DNA of 64,000 bases, taken from NCBI GenBank assembly GCA_910578395.1, contig CAJTPZ010000004.1:124001-188000 (forward strand), in the 5' to 3' direction. Positions 1-9,013 of this stretch are shown piece by piece. The DNA comes from an uncultured Muribaculaceae bacterium. GTDB lineage: Bacteria > Bacteroidota > Bacteroidia > Bacteroidales > Muribaculaceae. Under the pieces are notes generated by a model, which worked only from the letters and a program-made list of their open reading frames with translations, did no database searches and was not told where the DNA came from. Position 1 is the stretch's first letter; each line of letters opens with the position of its first letter. The position numbers were made by a program, and so were the translations under genes.

Positions 1-471
1 GCGGCAGGACTTACAACCGGAGAACTCGCTGCCGAGATCACCTCACGTGTATCGGAAAAAATCACCGACCCTTATGTAAGAGTCGAACTGCTCAATTTCA
101 ATGTGCATGTTCTTGGCGAAGTCAACAAACCGCAAAGCGTCAAAGTTGAAAAAGAACGCTTTTCCATACTCGAGGCACTTGCCGCAGCAGGAGATCTAAC
201 ACCCTACGGCGACAGATCCACTGTCCTGCTAATACGCCAGGAAGATGGCAAGAACCGCTACCACCACCTCAACCTGAATGATGCGGAACTTCTGTCATCG
301 CCATTCTTCTACCTCAAACAAAACGATGTGATAGTCGTTGAGCCAAACAACATAAGAAAAGCCAACGCACGCTATAATCAAGACAACTCCTATAAACTGT
401 CGGTAATATCAACCATCGTATCGGCGTCATCGGTTCTGGCATCACTCACTATCGCATTAGTCGCCAAATAA
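1..471 (+). CDS. Polysaccharide export outer-membrane protein (Wza/SLBB type), C-terminal part
   Basis: The reading frame is open from the first base, so the gene is cut by the window edge and only its last 156 codons are present. The visible part contains an SLBB-type repeat (VHVLGEVNKPQSVKV, then a short helix ILEALAAAGDL, then VLLIRQEDG) as found in Wza-family export proteins, which form the outer-membrane channel for capsule or exopolysaccharide. It ends in a hydrophobic stretch (about 20 residues before the stop) which could be a membrane helix, a usual feature of Bacteroidetes versions. The next gene, 27 bases downstream, is a chain-length regulator, the usual partner. The ATG at 103 is internal and is not the true start. 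Confidence 0.88.
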   Translation, partial: AAGLTTGELAAEITSRVSEKITDPYVRVELLNFNVHVLGEVNKPQSVKVEKERFSILEALAAAGDLTPYGDRSTVLLIRQEDGKNRYHHLNLNDAELLSSPFFYLKQNDVIVVEPNNIRKANARYNQDNSYKLSVISTIVSASSVLASLTIALVAK

Positions 472-498
472 GAGCATCACATTTCCAACTTACAGGCC

Positions 499-2079
499 AT
501 GCAAGACACCCGACACGACATAAGCTTCCGAAAAGAGCTGCGGCAAATAATAGGCAAATGCCGGCACAACTACAGGAAAATACTTATCGCCGTCGCATCT
601 GCATTAATCATGGCAGGCGCTTATATCGCACTGCGACGACCGGTATACACTGCCAATGCATCAGTGATGATAGCCAACGACATGACAGCCGGCAGTACTG
701 CAATGAGCCTCGTCCGCCAGTTCTCTCTCGGCAACATGCTTGGCGGGTCCGGATCAGTTCACGACGAACTCTCGATGATCGCGAGCCACACCACCGTATC
801 GGGAGCCGTGAAGCAACTTGGCATAAACACATCCTATATTGTAAAAGAGAATATTCTGTCGCGGGTATCGTCCTACCCTGAATCTCCTGTCATACTCGAA
901 TGCGCCCCCTCGATACCCGACACACTTCGTTCGGCGCTCATATTCAAATTGAAAGTAGCCTCTGATGGAAGAGCGTCGGTCAAAGTCCGACGCAACTTTT
1001 CCACCATAGGCAGTGCCGACGGCCAACTGCCATTGTCTATTGAGACTTCCTACGGAAAATTTGTCATTATCCCGACAGAACACATGACCACTGGCAAGCC
1101 GCTGAAAATGACAATACGCACAACCGGTTACTCACGTGCTGCCGAGGAGCTTTCAAAAAAATTACAGATCGATATCCCGAGTAAACTCGCCGATGTTGTG
1201 TCGCTGTCATATGAATGCGACAACCGGCAGCTCGCGACCGATGTCCTGCAGGCACTCATCGACGAATACAACCGTCGCGGGATTGAAACAAAACGTGCAC
1301 GTGACATGCAGACCCTCTCGTTTATCGACGACCGTCTGGCACGCCTCACCGACGAACTTTCAGAAAGCGAACATGGTATCGAGGCTTTTAAACAGAAAAA
1401 CCGTCTCTCCGACCTTAAAGCGGAAGCGGAATACATGCTTGGCGAACGGACAACCCTCGACCAGGAGCTGCTCAAAGCCGAAACCAACGCTCAGGTACTC
1501 AGTCTGACAAAGGAATTTATAGATGACCCAGCCAACTCCTACAACTTCATTCCCGTGCTTGGCCTGGGCGACAATGACGCAAAAGCAATCGCCTCTTACA
1601 ATGAACTCATACTTCAGCGCATGAATCTTGAAAAAAGCGCACTGAAGGGCAACCCTGCTCTCGAGCGTCTCAACCGCCAGATAGACGGAATGCGCGATGC
1701 TGTAAAAAAATCAGTGGAGCGGTCTGTAGAGAACGCCCGTATCGCCGTCGAAAAGTTGTCTGTAAAAAACCGCTCTTCACAGGCTCGCCTCGATGCCGTT
1801 CCTTCGCAGGAACGCATATTCCGTGACATCATGCGCCGCCAGACAGTACAGGAGCAACTAATGATTTTTCTGATGGAACAACGTGAGGAAACAAGCCTTA
1901 ATATGGTGAATACAATGGGACGCGGTGAAATTATCGATGAACCCTACCTGCTTACACTCGACACCGAAAACTCTCCGGCGGTCGTGCTCATGGCGGCATT
2001 TGTTACAGGCCTGCTGATTATGCCATTAAAGTGGTATTTCTCCTCGGTCATTTCGGCGACCAAAGAGACCTCAGAATAA
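499..2079 (+). CDS. Wzz/GumC-type polysaccharide chain-length determinant
   Basis: 526 residues with a membrane helix near residues 29-46, a periplasmic region with long coiled coils (about residues 270-430) and a second helix near 500-518, the layout of Wzz/GNVR polysaccharide co-polymerases. These inner-membrane proteins set chain length and couple polymerisation to export through the Wza-type channel. No Walker-type tyrosine kinase domain follows the second helix, so this is the kinase-less form. It sits between the export protein (27 bases upstream) and a polymerase-like membrane protein (1 base downstream), so the three are probably co-transcribed. The family call rests on topology and context; the glycan made is unknown. 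Confidence 0.85.
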   Translation: MQDTRHDISFRKELRQIIGKCRHNYRKILIAVASALIMAGAYIALRRPVYTANASVMIANDMTAGSTAMSLVRQFSLGNMLGGSGSVHDELSMIASHTTVSGAVKQLGINTSYIVKENILSRVSSYPESPVILECAPSIPDTLRSALIFKLKVASDGRASVKVRRNFSTIGSADGQLPLSIETSYGKFVIIPTEHMTTGKPLKMTIRTTGYSRAAEELSKKLQIDIPSKLADVVSLSYECDNRQLATDVLQALIDEYNRRGIETKRARDMQTLSFIDDRLARLTDELSESEHGIEAFKQKNRLSDLKAEAEYMLGERTTLDQELLKAETNAQVLSLTKEFIDDPANSYNFIPVLGLGDNDAKAIASYNELILQRMNLEKSALKGNPALERLNRQIDGMRDAVKKSVERSVENARIAVEKLSVKNRSSQARLDAVPSQERIFRDIMRRQTVQEQLMIFLMEQREETSLNMVNTMGRGEIIDEPYLLTLDTENSPAVVLMAAFVTGLLIMPLKWYFSSVISATKETSE

Positions 2080-2080
2080 A

Positions 2081-3508
2081 ATGTCTCCAGCATCCCGAAT
2101 AGAATTTCAATCGACATCCACGCAATGGGGGTGGAGTATTGCATGGCTCATATCACTGGCAATGATAGGGCTAAAGTTTTTACCGGGATATCCGATCGCT
2201 TTTTTCATTCTTGCCGACCGGTTTTTCCGATGTCGTGAGGAATTTACCGTACAGCTATTTATTCTTGCCACCGTCTCAGGCATGTACACCGAGGCAGCGT
2301 TCCCATTCAAGTGGTGCGATATCATGCTTATAGGCGGAGTATTGGCTGCGGCGGCTTTCCGATTCTCCCGAGATGTTACCCGCCTGCTGTTGGCCACAGG
2401 AATTTTTATCATCGCAGTATTGTTGCTGGCCATGACAAGCGACGAACCTATGACTGTGCAGATACGCCTTATGCGGTATTATTTTCTCATTGCCGCATTC
2501 ACGATTCCGCTACTGTTGTTTCGGTGCCGACGCTTCGACATAAAGCGGCTTTTTCACTACATAGTGCTTTACTCGCTTGCCATGTCGATATTTTATTTCA
2601 TCGACGGTTTTATCCTATGCGGAGATGTGCTTGTGCCATGCACTCCAACCGCCGGCGGAACTCCCCACAACTCTATGTGGAACGATCTCTACTGGGCACC
2701 GTTCACAACCTATTTTCCTCGCAAATGGCCGGCCGGGCTCTTTATATGGATCATCGGCGCATGGGTTATAGCGACACGCTATAGACTTCAGGCCAAATGG
2801 TGGATCATTATACTTCTCGGCGCAATAGCATGCCGTACAATGACATTCCTTGCGGGGGTGATTATAGTCTACCTTATCGGAATCGCCCCGCGTGTAAGGC
2901 TGCGGCGATACATTATTCCCGGAGTCCTGTCGCTCGTCGCAATCTATTATATCGACTCTGCCACAGGATCGTTTTTACGTGTCGCATCAACCGTCGACCA
3001 GTTTGTCGACGTAAGAAAAGCAATCGACCGCAACGACCTGGTGGAAGTCGCGGAATTCGGATCAGGACGAATGGCACAGGCTATTCCCAAATTTCTTATG
3101 CTCATAGAGCAAGGACGCGTACTCTCAGGATTCGGTTTTCTACATCCTTCACAATCGGCAATCAACACCAATCTTCTTTATGAGAACGAATACTATCACG
3201 ACCGATCGGCCGACAACACTCTTGAAATGCCCACAGTAGTTGAGATAACCCAGTTACAGACAATACTTCAGATCGGTGTGATAGGATTACTTGTACAGAC
3301 TTCTTTTTTCATCAGCCTATACCTCATCGTACGCCACTACCGCATGTCGCGTTTATATCTTGCTGCGATTACAGGCGTGAGTGTCACCGGGCTCGGCGGA
3401 TTCATAGGATTTATTTTTCCGGCATCGATTTGGGTCGCATTAGCACTGGCAATCACACTCCTCGGCGGAAAAGAGACAGAATCACACACTGGCACCTTCG
3501 CTTCATGA
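2081..3508 (+). CDS. O-antigen/exopolysaccharide polymerase-like multi-pass membrane protein
   Basis: 475 residues, mostly hydrophobic, with about ten or more predicted membrane spans and a large soluble loop around residues 185-225 and again around 300-390. That is the general design of Wzy-type polymerases and O-antigen ligases, which join repeat units at the periplasmic face of the inner membrane. Sequence in this class is poorly conserved, so the call depends on topology and on its place directly after a chain-length regulator and directly before a glycosyltransferase. Its stop codon overlaps the next start (ATGA at 3505-3508), which indicates translational coupling. It could also be a ligase. 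Confidence 0.7.
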   Translation: MSPASRIEFQSTSTQWGWSIAWLISLAMIGLKFLPGYPIAFFILADRFFRCREEFTVQLFILATVSGMYTEAAFPFKWCDIMLIGGVLAAAAFRFSRDVTRLLLATGIFIIAVLLLAMTSDEPMTVQIRLMRYYFLIAAFTIPLLLFRCRRFDIKRLFHYIVLYSLAMSIFYFIDGFILCGDVLVPCTPTAGGTPHNSMWNDLYWAPFTTYFPRKWPAGLFIWIIGAWVIATRYRLQAKWWIIILLGAIACRTMTFLAGVIIVYLIGIAPRVRLRRYIIPGVLSLVAIYYIDSATGSFLRVASTVDQFVDVRKAIDRNDLVEVAEFGSGRMAQAIPKFLMLIEQGRVLSGFGFLHPSQSAINTNLLYENEYYHDRSADNTLEMPTVVEITQLQTILQIGVIGLLVQTSFFISLYLIVRHYRMSRLYLAAITGVSVTGLGGFIGFIFPASIWVALALAITLLGGKETESHTGTFAS

Positions 3509-4605
3509 AAATCTGGGTAACAGGCACAAGAGGAATCCCCGGAATAATGGGAGGCGTGGAGACACACTGCTCAAACCTGCTGCCTCGGCTCGTTTCACGG
3601 GGATACAGTATAACTGTCGGATGCCGCAAACCATACATGAATTACAACGGCAAAAGCTATCATGGCGTCGCTCTTAAAGTCTTTAAAACCGTAAGACACC
3701 CCGGCTTTGAGGCGATATCTCACACCTTGCTATGCGTCCTTGCCGCAAGGCTCGACAATGCCGTTGCAGTACACATCCATGCGATCGGTCCGGCTCTTGC
3801 CGTCCCGCTTGCCCGTTTGCTCGGACTAAAAGTGATTGTAACCCATCACGGATTCGACTACGAAAGAGAAAAATGGGGGAAATTCGCCCGACTGATGCTT
3901 CGAGCCGGCGAATACATGGCATTGAGATACGCCTCACACATTATAGCCGTATCGCCATATATCGCAGATACGCTCTCCAGAAGACAATGCCGACGTGCCG
4001 ACATACATTTCCTTCCAAACGGGATTCTTCGTCCTTCTACGCATGTCAAAACTCAAAAAACGGGCAATCCATATATATTTGCCGCAGGACGCTTTGTCAA
4101 GGAAAAAGGGTTTCATATCCTCATCGAAGCTTATCTTCGTTCCGGAATCCAAAAAAGAGGCATCGAATTGATTATTGCCGGAGATGCCGATACGCCGACA
4201 GATTATTCACGGAATCTGTTTCTCCGAGGAGCGGCTGCCGATGTGACAATGCCCGGTAAAATCTCCGGCATACAAATGGACAGACTAATGGCCGGAGCCT
4301 CGCTGTTTCTGCTCCCGTCAACCCATGAAGGGCTCCCCATAGTATTGCTTGAGGCGATGAGCCACTCACTGCCGATGATCGTTTCGGACATACCGGCCAA
4401 CCATCTGCCTGAATTGCCTGACAATGTGTTTTTCCAGACCGGCAATATTGATGAACTCGCTTTAAAACTGAAATCTTTTTTCAACACGCCCGGACCACAG
4501 AAAATACACTACGATCTGTCACGATACGACTGGGAACACATTGCAGACTCAACTGCAGAAATCTACGATTCCATCCTTAACGACAAACTATTGGCTGAAT
4601 TGTAA
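3505..4605 (+). CDS. GT4-family glycosyltransferase
   Basis: 366 residues from the ATG at 3505, chosen because it overlaps the upstream stop and opens with the typical beta strand KIWVTGTRGIPGIMGG of the GT-B N-terminal domain; an in-frame start at 3430 would lie inside the upstream gene. The C-terminal domain has the nucleotide-sugar site (FAAGRFVKEKGFHILI, then STHEGLPIVLLEAMSHSLP with the GT4 EX7E arrangement). It would add a sugar to the lipid-linked repeat unit on the cytoplasmic face, as last gene of the exopolysaccharide cluster. Similar sequences are often annotated as rhamnosyl- or other GT4 transferases; donor and acceptor cannot be told from sequence. Confidence 0.88.
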   Translation: MKIWVTGTRGIPGIMGGVETHCSNLLPRLVSRGYSITVGCRKPYMNYNGKSYHGVALKVFKTVRHPGFEAISHTLLCVLAARLDNAVAVHIHAIGPALAVPLARLLGLKVIVTHHGFDYEREKWGKFARLMLRAGEYMALRYASHIIAVSPYIADTLSRRQCRRADIHFLPNGILRPSTHVKTQKTGNPYIFAAGRFVKEKGFHILIEAYLRSGIQKRGIELIIAGDADTPTDYSRNLFLRGAAADVTMPGKISGIQMDRLMAGASLFLLPSTHEGLPIVLLEAMSHSLPMIVSDIPANHLPELPDNVFFQTGNIDELALKLKSFFNTPGPQKIHYDLSRYDWEHIADSTAEIYDSILNDKLLAEL

Positions 4606-4679
4606 TTACATTTTACTTTTATACATATCAGCAGTTCACGGCCAAGCTGGCAATCCATTTCTCAGTGGCTATGCGCCGC

Positions 4680-5798
4680 TCAGTCGGAACACAGGCGACA
4701 GATGATTTTCTCAAGCCTGCGGCCCACAACATCAGGCGCTAACCGGTCAAACGATCGCGTGGCATTGCCACCAAGCCGTTTACGCAGACACTCATCATTT
4801 ATCAGCCGGTCAATCCGTTGTGCAAGTGCTGCCGCATCATCCGTAGGACAAATCAAAGAATTTACCCCATCACGGGCATATTCAGCCTGTCGGCCGTCAT
4901 AATCACAAACAACAGCAGCACAACCCTGCGACATGGCCTCTGTAGCCACAAGTCCCCACCCCTCGCACCGCGACGACAGAACAAAAATTTCAGCACGTCT
5001 GTATTCTATATCAATATCAGCCGTAAACGGTACAAAATCAACAGTATTCAAACTTTCCCGGCACATTTCCTGAAGGAGACTCAATGATTCGGCCGATCCG
5101 TTTCCGATAATGCGTAGCCGCCAGTCAGAATGCAAACATGAGACATATCTCCAGGCTGAGAGCAAAACGTCAAATCCCTTGACATACCATGCATCAAGCC
5201 GGCCCACAGCAAGCACAGTTTTCGAGCGTAGGCCTGAAAAGGCGCACGGGACAAGCGACAACGGATTGTGAAGCACCTCGGCTTTACGAACACCTCGTCT
5301 CACCATCTCCTGCCTGTCCACCTCCGTTAGCACAGTTATGGCATCATAGAATCGCGCAAACACGAATTTACGCATACATGTATGAAACGACAGCCCCTCC
5401 GGACGGGTACAGGCATTATGGTCAGTCTGCAAAGCTTTCACACCATGCAGACGTGAAGCGGCAAGGACCTCCGCACTGTAAAAATGACCTATATCTATTA
5501 CCACATCAGGTCTCTCTGTGCGCATCAGCCGAGACAGCCGCCTGAATACATGAACTCTCGATCTCAATGCTTTCAGCAGGCATCGCACTCCTTTTCGCGG
5601 TGTCCTGTCGGGAAAGTCAAGCGGAAATACCTTTACCGACGCAGAAGGCCTGAATGTTATCGGGCAACAGGTATCAGTCAGCACAGCCACGTCATGTCCC
5701 AATAGAGACAAGCTGTCGGCCCATGTTACAGCCACCCGCTCAGCGCCTCCTCCGGTAAGGGATGCCACAACAATCAGTATTCTCCTGCGTGCACTCAT
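4680..5798 (-). CDS. GT4-family glycosyltransferase, coupled to an unrecognised gene
   Basis: 372 residues with a GT-B fold: an N-terminal Rossmann start (ILIVVASLTGGGAERV) with the glycine-rich acceptor loop, and a C-terminal donor domain containing VLAVGRLDAWYVKGFDVLL and SSRCEGWGLVATEAMSQG, the EX7E region of GT4 enzymes. It faces the exopolysaccharide cluster and probably serves the same or a related surface glycan. Its start codon overlaps the stop of the upstream gene by four bases (5795-5798), so it is translated together with the 519-residue protein. Donor sugar is unknown. There are 74 bases between the two convergent glycosyltransferase genes with no clear terminator hairpin. Confidence 0.87.
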   Translation of the reverse strand: MSARRRILIVVASLTGGGAERVAVTWADSLSLLGHDVAVLTDTCCPITFRPSASVKVFPLDFPDRTPRKGVRCLLKALRSRVHVFRRLSRLMRTERPDVVIDIGHFYSAEVLAASRLHGVKALQTDHNACTRPEGLSFHTCMRKFVFARFYDAITVLTEVDRQEMVRRGVRKAEVLHNPLSLVPCAFSGLRSKTVLAVGRLDAWYVKGFDVLLSAWRYVSCLHSDWRLRIIGNGSAESLSLLQEMCRESLNTVDFVPFTADIDIEYRRAEIFVLSSRCEGWGLVATEAMSQGCAAVVCDYDGRQAEYARDGVNSLICPTDDAAALAQRIDRLINDECLRKRLGGNATRSFDRLAPDVVGRRLEKIICRLCSD

Positions 5799-7354
5799 TG
5801 CCCGTCGACGCCGCGATAAAGAGGCGAAGGCCGCGACATCAGGCCAAATTCAGGCACTATATCATCCAGTCCGCCCTCAGCATCAAGTATGTCGCGCACA
5901 ATCTCGACTGTCTCGCTGCGTGTCTCATGAAAAGGCTTTAGAGTCACAAGCCTGTCTCCGACAATACCGACCAGCTCGTTGGTACGCGCCCGCCATTCGG
6001 CATTCATTGACAAAGGTTTTTGCTCTCCTCCGTCCACCGCCTCCTTGAATGCCTCACGCGCAGCGACCGACAGTTGCCCGGCCCGTTGTGCCCGGCTGCC
6101 ATCAGGCCATATATTTTCATGATTGCGGTCAAGTCTTTCAAGTTCATTCCGAGTCATGTTATCGTGCGAAACTCCGGGCAATGACGCCGGCACATGCAAC
6201 AGCACAATAAGTCTTACCCCCTTGTAGAAAAACTCATCGACAACATAGAATATGGCATTGTAGTCAAATATTGTAAGATCCCAGATGAGAAGCGACGGAT
6301 TCTGGTCGGCAATCCCTGGCACATCATGCAGTTTTACCCCACGGTTGGAGAAAATCATGAAGCGTGTGCGCACTCCCGATATCGGACAACCGAGCGAAGC
6401 TGTGGCATCGACAAAAAAACCGGCACGCACGAATGCCCCAGGCTGATACAGCAACAGCCCGTCGGCATCGGAAGGAACAGCCTTGTCGGTATCACGATAA
6501 TACACTTTCATCTCGCGCGAAGAAATCCACCCGTCAAGATCCCGAACATACTTTTCCATGTCGACAACAGGCATAGGAGGAAGATGTCTGAGAAAAATAT
6601 CGGAGAATCCTCCTGTAGGAGTTACAATGCCCGACGAACCATTGAGAAATGCGACAAAATGTCCGTTTCCCCACCGCGCGTGTTCTATCGAGTCAAATAC
6701 CGGAGGATATACTGTGAACCCATTGACATGTGCCAGCCCCGACAGGCGCACGGTAGGCCTGTGCTTTGTACGACGGAATGTGGTGTGGGTGAATATCATG
6801 CCCGCATCATCAGGTGAATCCTCCCGGAAATAAGGATAGATCTTACCGACAGGAGTCGCAAGCTTCAACATCATCGAGGCACTACTGATCACAGGAGCCC
6901 CATTGCCCTCAAATTTCATGCGCGGATCAATCGAGCAGGCATAAAGCTGATCATAATACCATAATGTAGGAACCTCACTGTCGACAACAGCTCCTTCATT
7001 TTTCAACAGATATGTGAAATGCAGACGTCCGCACTCGGCATCATCGCGCCACTGCGGCACCCGATCGCGGCTGACAAAACGAAAATCGTGCCGCTCAATG
7101 CGCATTCCCGCCCGGAGCAACCGCGCCATAAAAAATTTAAGACGCTCCACAGCCACATCATCAAGATCCTCGTCAAGTATGGCAATCTTTTCCTGGAGAT
7201 CATCAAGTGTGAAAACAGACCTGAGTATGGGGACCCCCTCTATGCCCTTCCAGTCCGAGGTATCGACCGATAGGCTCATATCTATGGGATATTCTGAAAA
7301 ATATCCTATGGCAAAACGTCTGCGCGGATCAATATAAAGCGTATCGGGTATCAT
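5795..7354 (-). CDS. Unrecognised 519-aa protein, coupled to a glycosyltransferase
   Basis: I do not recognise this family. The ATG at 7354 is preferred to an upstream TTG because a -7 box (TATCTTTG, 7362-7369) overlaps that TTG and would start transcription almost at this ATG. The protein has no signal peptide and no membrane helix, many aromatic residues, and motifs such as YFREDSPDDAG, HTTFRR and GNGHFVAFLNGSSG. The residues near 400-470 are basic and charged. It is followed by a GT4 gene with a 4-base overlap, so it probably acts in the same surface-glycan pathway in the cytoplasm, perhaps as a transferase or modifying enzyme, but no function is claimed. Confidence 0.6.
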   Translation of the reverse strand: MIPDTLYIDPRRRFAIGYFSEYPIDMSLSVDTSDWKGIEGVPILRSVFTLDDLQEKIAILDEDLDDVAVERLKFFMARLLRAGMRIERHDFRFVSRDRVPQWRDDAECGRLHFTYLLKNEGAVVDSEVPTLWYYDQLYACSIDPRMKFEGNGAPVISSASMMLKLATPVGKIYPYFREDSPDDAGMIFTHTTFRRTKHRPTVRLSGLAHVNGFTVYPPVFDSIEHARWGNGHFVAFLNGSSGIVTPTGGFSDIFLRHLPPMPVVDMEKYVRDLDGWISSREMKVYYRDTDKAVPSDADGLLLYQPGAFVRAGFFVDATASLGCPISGVRTRFMIFSNRGVKLHDVPGIADQNPSLLIWDLTIFDYNAIFYVVDEFFYKGVRLIVLLHVPASLPGVSHDNMTRNELERLDRNHENIWPDGSRAQRAGQLSVAAREAFKEAVDGGEQKPLSMNAEWRARTNELVGIVGDRLVTLKPFHETRSETVEIVRDILDAEGGLDDIVPEFGLMSRPSPLYRGVDGQ

Positions 7355-7361
7355 ATTTTCA

Positions 7362-7369
7362 CAAAGATA
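7362..7369 (-). promoter_or_regulatory. Bacteroidetes -7 box for the 519-aa gene
   Basis: TATCTTTG matches TAnnTTTG and ends 8 bases before the chosen ATG at 7354. With transcription normally starting about 7 bases after the box, the message would have almost no leader. No convincing TTG is seen at the -33 position. Confidence 0.5.
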
Positions 7370-7449
7370 CAAATAGCAGGATGAAAATCGGCTAATGATA
7401 ATTATATTTACATCCGAACAATTTTAGCACCCATATTGTTTAAATAAAG

Positions 7450-7695
7450 ATGCAACCGCGTTCACGCAAAATGGCTTTTCTGTCGGCACCAGGCCGCCTC
7501 ATCGACATATACCGCTACGGATTCGGCAATTCCCGCCTTGCCCGCAAGTTGCTATGGCTGATAATAATAAAAGTAGCGGTTCTTTTTGTTGTGTTCAGGC
7601 TTTTCCTGATGCCTAACCAGCTCAACCGCGACTATGACAGTGGCGAAGAGAAAGCACAGGCTGTGCGTCACTCTCTTATCGACAGATCGAAGTGA
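7450..7695 (+). CDS. DUF4492 small membrane protein
   Basis: 81 residues with one membrane helix (LLWLIIIKVAVLFVVFRLF, about 35-53) after an amphipathic start, and the ending LNRDYDSGEEKAQAVRHSL, which fits the DUF4492 family of Bacteroidetes. From memory this family is often found next to cytochrome bd oxidase genes and may be a small subunit or accessory protein, but no cydAB genes lie here, so the partner would be encoded elsewhere. It is divergent from the 519-aa gene and is followed by the rubrerythrin gene with its own promoter. Confidence 0.75.
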   Translation: MQPRSRKMAFLSAPGRLIDIYRYGFGNSRLARKLLWLIIIKVAVLFVVFRLFLMPNQLNRDYDSGEEKAQAVRHSLIDRSK

Positions 7696-7743
7696 AAAAA
7701 AATTAATATTTTGCGATTGATTCATTTATAAGAAAATCTCAAT

Positions 7744-7751
7744 TATCTTTG
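7744..7751 (+). promoter_or_regulatory. Bacteroidetes -7 box for rubrerythrin gene
   Basis: TATCTTTG matches the TAnnTTTG box. TTG at 7717-7719 is 24 bases upstream, slightly further than usual. Transcription from here would give a leader of about 40 bases before the ATG at 7797. Confidence 0.55.
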
Positions 7752-7796
7752 AGATACAAATAACACAAAATTACAAATCCTAAATCCTTACAGAAT

Positions 7797-8348
7797 ATGC
7801 ACAAGAAATTTATCTGCATGGTGTGTGGCTACGTTCATGAAGGTGACGCAGCTCCCGAAAAATGCCCTATATGCGGCGCTCCCGCATCAAAATTCAAACT
7901 CATGGACGAAGAAGCCGAACTCCAGTTTGTGACTGAGCACGAGATCGGTGTAGCCAAGGGTTGCGACGAAGAGATGATCAAGGACCTCAACGCCCATTTC
8001 AATGGCGAATGCGGCGAAGTAGGCATGTACCTCGCCATGTCGCGTCAGGCTGACCGCGAGGGTTACCCGGAAATCGCAGAGGCATTCAAGCGCTATGCAT
8101 GGGAAGAGGCTGAACATGCCGCCAAGTTTGCCGAACTTCTCGGCGACGTGGTTTGGGACACAAAGACCAACCTTGAGAAGCGCATGGCCGCAGAAGCCGG
8201 AGCAAACGCCGACAAGATGCGCATCGCAAAACGAGCCAAAGAGATCGGTCATGATGCCATCCATGATACCGTACATGAAATGGCAAAAGACGAAGCTCGC
8301 CACGGACGCGGCTTCGCAGGTCTCTATGCCCGCTATTTCAAGAAGTAA
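7797..8348 (+). CDS. Reverse rubrerythrin (rubredoxin domain first), NADH peroxidase-type
   Basis: 183 residues. The N-terminal rubredoxin domain has the paired cysteines C7-x2-C10 and C23-x2-C26 that bind one iron. A ferritin-like diiron domain follows, with the glutamate/histidine ligand motifs GECGEVGMYLAMSRQA, WEEAEHAAKF and MAKDEARHGRGF. This domain order is that of reverse rubrerythrins, which reduce hydrogen peroxide to water in the cytoplasm of anaerobes. It has its own promoter and a strong terminator (8375-8409), so it is probably monocistronic. All expected ligands appear to be present. Confidence 0.95.
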   Translation: MHKKFICMVCGYVHEGDAAPEKCPICGAPASKFKLMDEEAELQFVTEHEIGVAKGCDEEMIKDLNAHFNGECGEVGMYLAMSRQADREGYPEIAEAFKRYAWEEAEHAAKFAELLGDVVWDTKTNLEKRMAAEAGANADKMRIAKRAKEIGHDAIHDTVHEMAKDEARHGRGFAGLYARYFKK

Positions 8349-8374
8349 ACTTCAAAGACGACACTGAATAGAAC

Positions 8375-8409
8375 GAAGCAGGAGGCTCACGCCTCCTGCT
8401 TCTGTTTTT
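8375..8409. terminator. Rho-independent terminator after rubrerythrin
   Basis: A 12-bp perfect stem (8375-8386 with 8391-8402) and a 4-base loop, followed on the + strand by a run of Ts. It lies between convergent genes and may serve both. Confidence 0.9.
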
Positions 8410-8430
8410 ATATCATTGATGACAATGCAA

Positions 8431-9000
8431 TCAGAACACATAAGAGAATGTGACAGCCGCCTTGGTCGGAGCTACCGTAGTGAAAGTTTTGTCACGCTGC
8501 ACCTTGTAGCCTGAATAAGCGCTGTAGCGGTCGCCCTTGAAATGAACGACTCCCACAGTCAGCTCAAGTTCGAGTTTCCAACGGTCGCTCAGTCTCCAGG
8601 CATAGCCATAACCGGCACCGGCACCTGTAACCCATCCCTGAAAACGGGAATTCTGAAGTTCCTCGCCCAACAGGTCAAAAGAAAAACATCCTACATTGGC
8701 CTGACCAAAAAGGAAATTCGCAGCAAAGAAATGCCCGGTCATATCTCCTTTAAGCCAATAACGTCCTTCAGGCTGCAAAATCCAATGACGCCACTTGTTG
8801 CCACCGACATCCCAGCCATTATAGCTTCCGGTGAGCTCGACCGACCACTTGGGAGCGACCTGCATCTCCGCTCCGAGACTCACCGAGAGAGTTGCATCGT
8901 AAAGCACATTGGTCTTTACCGACAGTTCATCGGCTCGCGCTCCTGCGGCAGAACCGATAACAATAGCAAGAATAATCAATACTTTCTGTAATCCTCTCAT
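8431..9000 (-). CDS. DUF3575 outer-membrane protein
   Basis: 189 residues from the ATG at 9000, chosen because it begins a clear signal peptide (LQKVLIILAIVIGSAAGARA); longer upstream frames would overlap the preceding gene. The mature part begins DELSVKTNVLYDATLSVSLG and continues as amphipathic beta strands ending in phenylalanine (SYVF), like DUF3575 proteins, which are small beta-barrel proteins of Bacteroidetes often found near fimbrial genes. It is 13 bases downstream of the EEP phosphatase gene and is last in a three-gene operon with no obvious functional link. Confidence 0.85.
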   Translation of the reverse strand: MRGLQKVLIILAIVIGSAAGARADELSVKTNVLYDATLSVSLGAEMQVAPKWSVELTGSYNGWDVGGNKWRHWILQPEGRYWLKGDMTGHFFAANFLFGQANVGCFSFDLLGEELQNSRFQGWVTGAGAGYGYAWRLSDRWKLELELTVGVVHFKGDRYSAYSGYKVQRDKTFTTVAPTKAAVTFSYVF

Positions 9001-9013
9001 CGTATCTGTAAAA

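Noticed and set aside
103..471. ATG at 103 as the start of a complete small gene
   Set aside because: The frame is open to base 1 and the SLBB domain begins upstream, so this is the internal part of a truncated export gene.
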